This document shows positions 1 to 6,696 of a stretch of DNA of 39,252 bases, piece by piece. This DNA is from Bacteroidota bacterium. GTDB taxonomy: Bacteria > Bacteroidota > Bacteroidia > Chitinophagales > Chitinophagaceae. The stretch spans positions 1 to 39,252 of the forward strand of contig JAPLEI010000044.1 in the NCBI GenBank assembly GCA_026391195.1. Reading direction: 5' to 3'. Positions within the stretch are counted from its first letter, which is position 1; each line of letters starts with the position of its first letter. The notes under the pieces were generated by a model. It had not been told where the DNA came from, searched no databases, and was given only the letters and a program-made list of their open reading frames with translations. Made by a program: the position numbers and the translations under genes.

Positions 1-31
1 TAACCATTTCATTATAATGCTTCTCCGTCAT
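1..31 (-). CDS. Possible 5' end of a gene running off the left edge
   Basis: An ATG on the minus strand at 31-29 opens a frame (MTEKHYNEMV) that leaves the window after ten codons. A near-consensus -7 element (TAACTTTT on the minus strand, 83-76) lies about 45 nt upstream, which suits a Bacteroidota promoter. The same frame is open backwards to about position 180 without another ATG. That stretch reads CCPKC (Cys codons at 97-92 and 85-83), like a zinc ribbon, so a start at the TTG at 115-113 is possible. Too little is visible to name a product, and a chance open frame is not excluded. Confidence 0.25.
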   Translation of the reverse strand, partial: MTEKHYNEMV

Positions 32-182
32 ACTAACAGGTGCGCTTTGGTACAGGTAATACGTACCTAGGATGTAAAAGTTACATTTCGGGCAACAAAT
101 TGGGTTAAAAAACAAAGCCTCCCTAATGTTTCGGGTATGGGCGGCGCAATACGGGGGTAAATGGGTTGTGAAGTAGGATGGG

Positions 183-1313
183 TTAATATTGAATTACCTG
201 TTCCTGAATATGTTCCGGCAACTCCCTGAATCCGTATTGCTGATTGCGCAGTTGTGGAATAAAGCCTGCTTCCCGTATAGCTTCCTGAATAGTTTTATAG
301 GTAAATCGATGCGGCGCGCCGGCTGCACTTACCACATTTTCTTCCAGCATAATACTGCCAAAGTCATTGGCGCCTGCATGCAAACAAATTTGCGCCGTTT
401 GTTTACCCACGGTTAGCCAGCTGGCCTGAATATTAATAACATTGGGCAGCATAATACGGCTGATGGCAATCATGCGGATATACTCGTCTGATGTAGTTAA
501 ATTCTGTACCCCCCTGATTTTCGCCAGCAGGGTATCCACATCCTGGAAGGTCCAGGGAATAAATGCCAAAAAGCCTTTGGCATCTGCCGGCTTCCTGCTT
601 TGTACTTCGCGTATTCTTTCTAGATGGATGAATCTTTCTTCCAGGGTTTCCACGTGCCCAAACATCATGGTAGCGCTGGTAGTAATATGTTGCTGATGGG
701 CTTCTGCCATAATATCCAGCCATTCATCCGCCCCACACTTTCCGTTCGATACCAGCCTACGAACACGGTCTACCAATATTTCGGCTCCTGCTCCTGGCAA
801 TGAATCAAGGCCCGCTGCTTTTAGTGCCTGTAGGGCTTCGCGGTGACTGATTTTATCAATTTTACAAATATGGGCTACTTCGGGTGGTCCCAGTGAATGT
901 AATTTGAGGGTTGGATATTCCTGTTTCAGTTGGCGAAACAGGTTGGTATAAAATTCCAAACCCAATTCGGGATGATGCCCTCCCTGTAATAAAAGCTGAT
1001 CTCCGCCATATTGCAGGGTTTCTTCAATCTTTTTCCGATAGGTGGGTATATCCGTTATATAAGATTCGGGATGCCCGGGTATGCGATAAAAATTACAAAA
1101 CTTACAATTGGCCACGCAAACATTGGTTGTGTTCACGTTTCTATCTATCTGCCAGGTAACCTTGCCATGCGGTACTTGTTTTTTTCTAAGCTCATCCGCC
1201 ACATGCATCAATTCTGCCAGGGGAGCCTGCTCGAATAAAAATTGTCCCTCTTCTGTGGATAAAAACTCAAAATTCAGCGCGCGTTGGTATAAATCAGATA
1301 GCTGCATGTGCAA
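183..1313 (-). CDS. mqnC: Cyclic dehypoxanthinyl futalosine synthase MqnC (radical SAM)
   Basis: MqnC is a radical SAM enzyme that cyclises dehypoxanthinyl futalosine in the futalosine route to menaquinone. The radical SAM cluster motif CX3CX2C is visible at Cys66, Cys70 and Cys73 (CVANCKFC), followed by QGGHHPELG, LPGAGAEILVDRVRR, TTSATMMFGHVET and the C-terminal ANDFGSIMLEENVVSAAGA, all typical of MqnC rather than of the related MqnE. Its 376 aa is normal for the family. No other mqn gene is in the window, so the pathway is scattered in this genome. A perfect TAnnTTTG element (TACCTTTG on the minus strand) sits just upstream and implies a very short leader. The start could be Met1 or Met3. 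The function call is secure. Confidence 0.95.
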   Translation of the reverse strand: MHMQLSDLYQRALNFEFLSTEEGQFLFEQAPLAELMHVADELRKKQVPHGKVTWQIDRNVNTTNVCVANCKFCNFYRIPGHPESYITDIPTYRKKIEETLQYGGDQLLLQGGHHPELGLEFYTNLFRQLKQEYPTLKLHSLGPPEVAHICKIDKISHREALQALKAAGLDSLPGAGAEILVDRVRRLVSNGKCGADEWLDIMAEAHQQHITTSATMMFGHVETLEERFIHLERIREVQSRKPADAKGFLAFIPWTFQDVDTLLAKIRGVQNLTTSDEYIRMIAISRIMLPNVINIQASWLTVGKQTAQICLHAGANDFGSIMLEENVVSAAGAPHRFTYKTIQEAIREAGFIPQLRNQQYGFRELPEHIQEQVIQY

Positions 1314-1327
1314 TTGCTTAAGAACTG

Positions 1328-1335
1328 CAAAGGTA
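1328..1335 (-). promoter_or_regulatory. -7 promoter element of mqnC
   Basis: On the minus strand this reads TACCTTTG, a perfect match to the Bacteroidota -7 consensus TAnnTTTG. It lies 14 nt before the mqnC ATG. I see no convincing -33 TTG at the usual 19-21 nt spacing. Confidence 0.5.
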
Positions 1336-1418
1336 AGCCGCTCCGGGCAAAGCTTATCTGCCTAATTTTTTAACATCTCTGCTTTTTTCGATTCATGTAT
1401 TAATGGTAAATTACAGGT

Positions 1419-2624
1419 ATGAAGCGCAAGTGGATGTTGATGATGGCAGTAGTGCTGTGGGGATTTTCTTTACAGGCGCAGGAAGAATTTATACCCCCCC
1501 AATCGGTACTGCTCACCCGATTTTCTTATTATCAGCTGAGCGGAGGAATTATGATTTTACAGGCCCGCGTAGGCGATGCCAAAGATACCCTGAATTTTGT
1601 GCTGGATACCGGTAGCGGGGGGATATCCCTCGACTCGGTAACTGTTCTAAAACTAAAGCTGCCGGCAATCCCATCCGAAAAAATAATCAGGGGGCTTAAT
1701 GGCATGCGAACCGTTTCGTTTGTAAGCGGACTAACCCTGCATCTGCCGGGATTATCGGTAGAGAACCTAGATTTTCATGTGAACGACTATGAGTTGTTAA
1801 GCAGTGTGTATGGAATGAAAATTGATGGAATTATTGGCTTTAGTTTTTTACGCAGATACATTGTAAAGATTGATTTTGATGAGGATATCATAGAAGTATA
1901 CACTCCGGGCAGCTATAAATATCCCAAGGGGGGTTATTTGTTGAAGCCGAATTTCTCTACACTGCCCCTACAGCCTGCCTATATTAAGGATAATCACTTG
2001 ATATTGGGCCGGTTTATTTTTGATACGGGGGCAGGATTAAATATGCTGTTGTCGGAAGATTTTGTTTCGGATAGTACTGTTTTTAAAAAGGGACGGGTAT
2101 TTTTTCCAACGCAGGCAGAGGGCTTGGGCGGAAAAAAACTAATGAACCTCAGCTTATTGCGGGAAGTGCGCTTGGGGTCGTATAAATTTAAAAAAGTACC
2201 CGTGCATGTTTTCTCCGACGACTTTAATGTAACTGCCTATCCGCAAATGGGGGGTATAATTGGAAACGATTTAATGCGTCGATTTAATATGATTGTAAAT
2301 TATCCCGAAATGAGTATTCATATTAAGCCGAATAAGCATTTCAACGAGCCTTTTGATTATTCCTATACCGGACTGGCTTTTTATTTAGTAAATGGAGAAG
2401 TGAAGGTAGAAGACATCATGCAGGGGTCGCCGGCAGAAAAAGCTGGATTTATGCCGGGAGATATCATTTTTTCGGTGGATAAAACCATCGGCAAAGACAT
2501 CAAAGCCTATCGGAATATCTTCCAAAACAGCCTGGGGCGTATTCCGGTAATGGTTATTCGGGAAGGGCACCCGGTTATATTAACGATGGATGTTGAAGAT
2601 ATTCGGAAACGTCGCCGGAATTAA
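1419..2624 (+). CDS. Secreted retropepsin-like aspartyl protease with C-terminal PDZ domain
   Basis: A 401-aa protein with an N-terminal signal peptide (about residues 1-20, ending LQAQ). It has two aspartyl-protease half-domains, each with a catalytic D-T-G: Asp63 (VLDTGSGG) and Asp202 (FDTGAG). Each is followed by the hydrophobic-Gly partner motif (DGIIGFSFL near 136-144, GGIIGNDLM near 278-286). Residues about 320-392 form a PDZ domain (EDIMQGSPAEKAGFMPGDII) of the kind that binds C-terminal peptides. Both aspartates are kept, so it is probably active, in the periplasm or at the cell surface. It stands upstream of the M16 pair on the same strand, which suggests a locus for handling exported peptides. 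Substrate unknown. Confidence 0.85.
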   Translation: MKRKWMLMMAVVLWGFSLQAQEEFIPPQSVLLTRFSYYQLSGGIMILQARVGDAKDTLNFVLDTGSGGISLDSVTVLKLKLPAIPSEKIIRGLNGMRTVSFVSGLTLHLPGLSVENLDFHVNDYELLSSVYGMKIDGIIGFSFLRRYIVKIDFDEDIIEVYTPGSYKYPKGGYLLKPNFSTLPLQPAYIKDNHLILGRFIFDTGAGLNMLLSEDFVSDSTVFKKGRVFFPTQAEGLGGKKLMNLSLLREVRLGSYKFKKVPVHVFSDDFNVTAYPQMGGIIGNDLMRRFNMIVNYPEMSIHIKPNKHFNEPFDYSYTGLAFYLVNGEVKVEDIMQGSPAEKAGFMPGDIIFSVDKTIGKDIKAYRNIFQNSLGRIPVMVIREGHPVILTMDVEDIRKRRRN

Positions 2625-2626
2625 TT

Positions 2627-2661
2627 GGCGCAAATGAGCCCTAAACAAAGTAATTTGCGCC
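2627..2661 (+). promoter_or_regulatory. 9-bp inverted repeat and near-consensus promoter ahead of the M16 pair
   Basis: GGCGCAAAT (2627-2635) and ATTTGCGCC (2653-2661) are perfect reverse complements separated by 17 nt. They lie between the protease stop and the first M16 gene. There is no T-run, so it is not a standard intrinsic terminator. The right arm overlaps TAATTTG (2651-2657), one base short of the TAnnTTTG -7 element, so the repeat could be an operator over the M16 promoter or a transcript-processing hairpin. Confidence 0.45.
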
Positions 2662-2689
2662 CGAAAGCGGCGAAACGCAAGTACACTCT

Positions 2690-3943
2690 ATGATTGAATT
2701 TAATCGGTTTGTTTTAAGTAATGGGTTACGGGTGCTGGTGCATGAAGATCATACTACCCCAATGGCCGTGGTGAATGTTTTGTATGATGTGGGCGCCCGG
2801 GATGAACAACCCGATAAAACCGGCTTTGCTCATCTTTTCGAACACCTGATGTTTGGCGGCAGCGGCAATATCCCCGATTACGACGAGCCCCTGCAAAGAG
2901 CCGGCGGAGAAAATAATGCCTATACTACCAACGATCTAACCAACTATTATTGTCAGCTACCAGTAGAAAATATGGAAACAGCTTTCTGGCTCGAAAGTGA
3001 TCGCATGCTTGGATTGGCTTTTTCTAAAAAGAGCCTAGAGGTACAACGCAAAGTTGTTTGTGAAGAATTTAAAGAACATTACTTGAATAAGCCCTACGGG
3101 GATATCTGGCACAAAATGCGGGAGCTATGTTATCAGGTACATCCCTATCGATGGATGACGATTGGGAAAGAGTTAAGTCATGTAGAGAAAGCGAACATAG
3201 AAGATGTAAAAGCCTTTTTTTATAAACATTATCGCCCTATCAATGCTATACTGGTAGTTGCCGGTGCAGTAAAAGTTGAGCAGGTGAAGCTACTGGCGGA
3301 AAAATGGTTCGGGGATATCCCATCCGGAGAACAATATGTGCGCGATCTACCTGCCGAACCTGCACAAACCGGTGCCCGGCACCTGGATATTTATGCCGAT
3401 GTGCCTGCCAATGCCTTGATTATGGCCTGGCATATGGACGCCCGTCTCGAACCCGGATATTATGCAGCTGAATTGCTCACAGAAATTTTAGGCGATGGAG
3501 GCTCGTCTCGCTTATATCAGGCGCTGGTTAAAGAACGCAAAATTTTATCCGCTTTAGAAGTACATCATTTTGGCAGCAGCGATAAAGGTTTATTGGCCAT
3601 TGAATCTAGGTTGGTAAATGGGGTAGACCATGCCACTGCACAGGCTGCTTTGGAGGAGGAGCTCGAAAAAATTACCCGGGAACCCGTATCAGCAACCGAA
3701 TTGCAGAAAGTGAAAAACAAAACGGAGAGCATGATTGTGTTTGAAGATATGAGCTTGATGAACCGAGCCTCCAGTCTGGCGCATTACGAACTGCTGGGCG
3801 ATGCTCATTTAATGAATACGGAACTGGAAAAATATCGATCGATAACTGCCGACGATTTGTTGCGCGAAAGCCAGAAAATTTTCCGCAAAGAAAACAGCAA
3901 CACTTTGTATTACCATATACGCCCTACCCAACATGCTGAATAG
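2690..3943 (+). CDS. M16 family zinc peptidase, catalytic (zinc-binding) subunit
   Basis: A 417-aa pitrilysin/M16 protein. The inverted zinc motif HXXEH is present at His48, Glu51 and His52 (AHLFEHLMFGG). A downstream Glu in VVCEEF (about residue 125) is the likely third ligand. The second half-domain has GDGGSSRLYQAL but lacks the Arg-Tyr substrate-clamp pair: the place of the tyrosine is taken by KILSAL. There is no signal peptide in the predicted sequence. It overlaps the next gene by 11 bp, which predicts coupled translation and a heterodimer. It probably degrades small peptides; whether in cytoplasm or periplasm cannot be told. Confidence 0.9.
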   Translation: MIEFNRFVLSNGLRVLVHEDHTTPMAVVNVLYDVGARDEQPDKTGFAHLFEHLMFGGSGNIPDYDEPLQRAGGENNAYTTNDLTNYYCQLPVENMETAFWLESDRMLGLAFSKKSLEVQRKVVCEEFKEHYLNKPYGDIWHKMRELCYQVHPYRWMTIGKELSHVEKANIEDVKAFFYKHYRPINAILVVAGAVKVEQVKLLAEKWFGDIPSGEQYVRDLPAEPAQTGARHLDIYADVPANALIMAWHMDARLEPGYYAAELLTEILGDGGSSRLYQALVKERKILSALEVHHFGSSDKGLLAIESRLVNGVDHATAQAALEEELEKITREPVSATELQKVKNKTESMIVFEDMSLMNRASSLAHYELLGDAHLMNTELEKYRSITADDLLRESQKIFRKENSNTLYYHIRPTQHAE

Positions 3944-5213
3944 AAAAAAGGCACCGGCCATCAAAGATGCCGTTAACATGTCGCTGCACTTGCCTCCTTA
4001 TGTATCCTTTACCCTTAGCAATGGGGTGCCGGTATATACAGTGCAAGCAGGCTCTCAAGAAGTGTTGCAGGTAGAGTTGTTGTTTTTTGCCGGACTTTGG
4101 TACGAGCAGCAAGAATTGCTTTCGGCCACCACTAATTTTTTGTTGAAGAACGGAACAAAAACCAAAACAGCTTTTCAATTAAATGAGCAAGTAGAATATT
4201 ATGGCGCCTATCTCAGTCGCGGCTGCTTTAATGATGTTTCCAATATCACCCTGCATTGTTTGAATAAACATCTGCCTCATTTATTACCCGTTGTGTCGGA
4301 GATATTAACGGAGAGTATTTTTCCGGAAGATGAACTGGTGATTTATAAAAACAATCAGCTACAGCGCCTCGATATCAATTTAAAGAAATGCGAATTTGTA
4401 GGCAATCGCCTGATAGATGAATATGTGTATGGTCGCAATCATCCTTATGGACGCTACTCAACTGCGGAAGCTTTTGAAAATATACAACGCGAGCAGTTGC
4501 TCGATTTTTATCAAAGCCATTACGTTAACGGAAACTGTATTATTTTGGTTTCCGGTAAACTGCCGACCGATTTGGAGCAACAGCTCAATCAAAGTTTAGG
4601 ACATTTACCCTTGCGGGGAAATCGGCCAGATATAACTCCCATTGCAACATCCCCGCTGGTAGAAAAAAAACATCGGGTAAGTAACGACGAGCAGGGCATT
4701 CAGGGAGCTATCCGAATCGCACGACCGTTCCCAACGCGCCATCATCCCGACTTTCTGGGCATGCAGGTATTGAATAATGTGTTGGGAGGCTATTTCAGTT
4801 CGCGACTGATGAACAATATCCGGGAAGATAAGGGCTATACCTATGGCATCCATTCTTACATTCAAAGTCACTTGCACCATGCAAGCCTGCATATCAGCAC
4901 CGAAGCCGGACGAGAAGTTTGTGAGTCTGCCATTGCGGAAATTTATAAGGAAATGAGTTTGCTCTGCAATGAGCCCGTAAGTGCAGAAGAGTTGGGCTTG
5001 GTGCGTAATTATATGATGGGTGGATTGTTAGGCGATTTAGATGGCCCTTTCCAGATCATGTCGCGCTGGAAAACCTATTTATTGAATAACCTACCTCCTG
5101 ATTATTTTCAGCAGAGTCTGCAAACGATACGAAGCATTACACCTGCTCAACTGCAACAACTTGCTCAACAATATTTACAGCCCGACTCATTTTATGAGTT
5201 GGTGGTGGTGTAA
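3933..5213 (+). CDS. M16 family peptidase-like protein, substrate-clamp (zinc-less) subunit
   Basis: A 426-aa M16 homologue. Where the zinc motif should be it reads SATTNFLLKNGT (residues 64-75), so both histidines and the glutamate are lost (aligned as Ala65, Asn68, Phe69). In its second half it keeps SSRLMNNIREDKGYTYG with the Arg297/Tyr304 pair that binds substrate in this family. The preceding gene has the opposite loss, so the two halves complement each other, as in known bacterial M16 heterodimers and mitochondrial processing peptidase. The start overlaps the upstream gene by 11 bp. A later in-frame Met at residue 16 is an alternative start, since the first 15 residues look unlike the fold. 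Confidence 0.88.
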   Translation: MLNRKKAPAIKDAVNMSLHLPPYVSFTLSNGVPVYTVQAGSQEVLQVELLFFAGLWYEQQELLSATTNFLLKNGTKTKTAFQLNEQVEYYGAYLSRGCFNDVSNITLHCLNKHLPHLLPVVSEILTESIFPEDELVIYKNNQLQRLDINLKKCEFVGNRLIDEYVYGRNHPYGRYSTAEAFENIQREQLLDFYQSHYVNGNCIILVSGKLPTDLEQQLNQSLGHLPLRGNRPDITPIATSPLVEKKHRVSNDEQGIQGAIRIARPFPTRHHPDFLGMQVLNNVLGGYFSSRLMNNIREDKGYTYGIHSYIQSHLHHASLHISTEAGREVCESAIAEIYKEMSLLCNEPVSAEELGLVRNYMMGGLLGDLDGPFQIMSRWKTYLLNNLPPDYFQQSLQTIRSITPAQLQQLAQQYLQPDSFYELVVV

Positions 5214-5372
5214 TATGTTTGGTGCATGCATATGAGACTTTTTTTAATCATTTATCACTAATTCTGCTTGGTTGAAAAAATGAATCGAGTGCATCCGTTT
5301 GATACAAAAAGTTATTACTGTAAATAAATGACTCCGTTAATTATCTTATATTTATAGCGGAAATCAAATAAT

Positions 5373-5726
5373 ATGCTTCGCTTTATCATCAAAACCTTAT
5401 CTACCTCTGTGGCTGTGCTGGTCGCCGCCTATATTTTAAAAGGGGTGCATGTGCAAGATGTACAAACAGCTTTGTTGGTTGCGCTGGTATTGGGTTTGCT
5501 CAATAGTTTTATTCGTCCTTTATTGGTTATTCTAACCATTCCAATTACTATTATTACGCTGGGTTTATTTTTAATTGTAATCAACTACTTCATTATTCGC
5601 CTTACTACTCAGATAGTACCTGGATTCTCCGTAGATGGCTGGCTGCCTGCCCTGTTATTTTCATTATTGGTAAGCTTTGTTTCCTCAATTATTGAAGCCA
5701 TTGCCGGCTCTTCCAGCGAAAAATAG
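5373..5726 (+). CDS. YvlD/phage-holin-4 superfamily membrane protein
   Basis: A 117-aa protein, almost entirely hydrophobic, with about four membrane segments (roughly 5-25, 30-50, 53-75, 88-110). The LGLLNSFIRPLLVILTIPITIITLGLF block matches the Mycobacterial phage-holin-4 / YvlD family (PF04020). The family name is historical; chromosomal members are widespread and are not phage genes. In Bacillus YvlD belongs to the envelope-stress yvlABCD group, which includes a PspC-like protein (YvlC). It is therefore notable that a PadR-PspC operon starts just downstream here. Function unknown. Confidence 0.85.
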   Translation: MLRFIIKTLSTSVAVLVAAYILKGVHVQDVQTALLVALVLGLLNSFIRPLLVILTIPITIITLGLFLIVINYFIIRLTTQIVPGFSVDGWLPALLFSLLVSFVSSIIEAIAGSSSEK

Positions 5727-5739
5727 CCGATTCCTCAAC

Positions 5740-5864
5740 TTTTGTCACCTTTTTATTGGCCGCCAACCTCACAAAGTGCTGAATAATGCCTTTTTTGAGG
5801 CCCCAGCTCCTTCATTCATACCCGTTTTATTACCGCTTATCCCTTTTTTATTGGGGTGACAAAA
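5740..5864. repeat. 125-bp segment bounded by 10-bp inverted repeats
   Basis: TTTTGTCACC at 5740-5749 is the exact reverse complement of GGTGACAAAA at 5855-5864. Just inside each end there is also a near-identical direct repeat, CCTTTTTATTGG (5748-5759) and CCTTTTTTATTGG (5842-5854). An inner CCTCA/TGAGG pair (5767-5771, 5796-5800) would allow further folding. There is no obvious flanking target duplication and no T-run after the right arm. It could be a small non-autonomous repeat, a structured RNA or a long-range hairpin. Confidence 0.45.
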
Positions 5865-5949
5865 TCCTTAAATTTTCTTATAGTGTTGATTATCAATGTT
5901 ATATGACTTTATTTACTTCCTACCTTAGCCGATTACTAAATTAAAGAAG

Positions 5950-5990
5950 GTACTATGTGTTGCATAGTACTAAATATCCTTGTATCTTTG
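5950..5990 (+). promoter_or_regulatory. Promoter and palindromic operator of the PadR-PspC operon
   Basis: A perfect 8-bp inverted repeat, GTACTATG-N5-CATAGTAC, occupies 5950-5970. It covers the likely -33 TTG (5960-5962). A perfect -7 element TATCTTTG (TAnnTTTG) follows at 5983-5990 with a 20-nt spacer, as expected for the Bacteroidota housekeeping sigma factor. Placement over the -33 element is what one expects of a repressor site. PadR-family proteins bind such TACT/AGTA-type palindromes, and a PadR gene is in the operon, so autoregulation is the natural inference. Confidence 0.7.
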
Positions 5991-6048
5991 TCTTGTCAAA
6001 GCAAATGAATCAAAAACATTCAATCAATCACATTAAAAAATAAAAACC

Positions 6049-6240
6049 ATGAAAACGAATCAAACCTCAGATCAATTATTCGGTAAAGAAAGCATTTCAA
6101 CCGGAACAGCTTTATCAGTAGAAGCAGTAGCTGCTTCCCGTTCTGAAAGTATCCAACCCCAGGTATTTGGCATTGCCGATCTGTGGAAACTAGAGAGAAG
6201 CCGCAGAGCTCGCAGCACACGGAAGCACTTTGCCTTTTAA
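6049..6240 (+). CDS. Small protein of unknown function, first gene of the PadR-PspC operon
   Basis: A 63-aa open frame begins with ATG after the AAAAACC spacer typical of Bacteroidota starts, about 55 nt downstream of a well-formed promoter. The protein is polar and Ser/Thr-rich over its first 40 residues. It ends in a short basic tail (KLERSRRARSTRKHFAF, residues 47-63), with no membrane segment, signal peptide or cysteine. I do not recognise the family. It lies 59 nt before the PadR start and is probably co-transcribed with it. It could be a small adaptor or membrane-associating peptide, or merely a translated leader. The promoter, the ATG context and the clean end make it more likely real than not. 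Confidence 0.55.
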   Translation: MKTNQTSDQLFGKESISTGTALSVEAVAASRSESIQPQVFGIADLWKLERSRRARSTRKHFAF

Positions 6241-6299
6241 TCCGATTAATCCGACCCCACAGATTACCCCGCTTTTCACTTTCATTAAAAAACAATTGT

Positions 6300-6647
6300 A
6301 TGGACATTCAAAATACCCAGAGTCAAATGCGGAAAGGTGTATTGGAATTCTGCATTCTTTCCATCATCCGGCAGGGGGAAGTTTATCCAAGTGATTTGGT
6401 AGAAAAAATGAAGTCGGCCAACCTGCATATTTTGGAAGGCACTTTATATCCTCTCCTCACCCGCCTGAAAAATGCCGGTGTACTTACCTATCGATGGGTA
6501 GAAAGTAACAGTGGTCCGCCCCGTAAATATTTTGTAATGACGGATCAGGGCTTGCAATTTTACCACGAATTAGAACTTACCTGGAACGAATTGGCAGCAG
6601 CCGTATCCGCCCTAACCCAACCATCAACCTCCACCAATAATTCCTAA
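6300..6647 (+). CDS. PadR family transcriptional regulator
   Basis: A 115-aa winged-helix repressor of the short PadR (s2) class. The body reads MRKGVLEFCILSIIRQGEVYPSDLVEKM, then ILEGTLYPLLTRLKNAGVLTYRW, then GPPRKYFVMTDQG, covering the DNA-binding helices and wing. I take the start at the ATG at 6300. The open frame extends upstream to 6183, but that part overlaps the 63-aa gene and has no PadR similarity. It ends 49 nt before the two-PspC gene. Regulators of this type commonly sit directly upstream of PspC-domain genes in Bacteroidota and control the operon. The palindrome at 5950-5970 is the candidate site. Confidence 0.92.
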   Translation: MDIQNTQSQMRKGVLEFCILSIIRQGEVYPSDLVEKMKSANLHILEGTLYPLLTRLKNAGVLTYRWVESNSGPPRKYFVMTDQGLQFYHELELTWNELAAAVSALTQPSTSTNNS

Positions 6648-6696
6648 TAAAGTATTCTCCTGCTATTAACCGGAGAAGCATATAAAAATAGCTATC

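Larger units (their letters stand above)
5727..6048 (+). other. 322-bp intergenic region with inverted-repeat segment and PadR-type promoter
   Basis: This gap holds two separate structures. The first half (5740-5864) is bounded by 10-bp inverted repeats. The second half carries the promoter and palindrome of the PadR-PspC operon (5950-5990), followed by an AT-rich leader of about 55 nt. I see no convincing coding sequence in it; a 60-codon frame at 5677-5859 overlaps the yvlD-like gene out of frame and is judged spurious. Confidence 0.7.

Noticed and set aside
5373..5726. Prophage remnant, because the family is named phage holin 4
   Set aside because: No other phage gene is nearby and this family is a common chromosomal membrane protein.
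5677..5859. 60-codon frame overlapping the end of the YvlD-like gene
   Set aside because: It is out of frame within a real gene and continues into the inverted-repeat segment, with no promoter or family likeness.
6183..6299. Longer PadR protein starting at 6183
   Set aside because: The extra 39 residues overlap the 63-aa gene in another frame and have no winged-helix similarity; the ATG at 6300 fits the family length.
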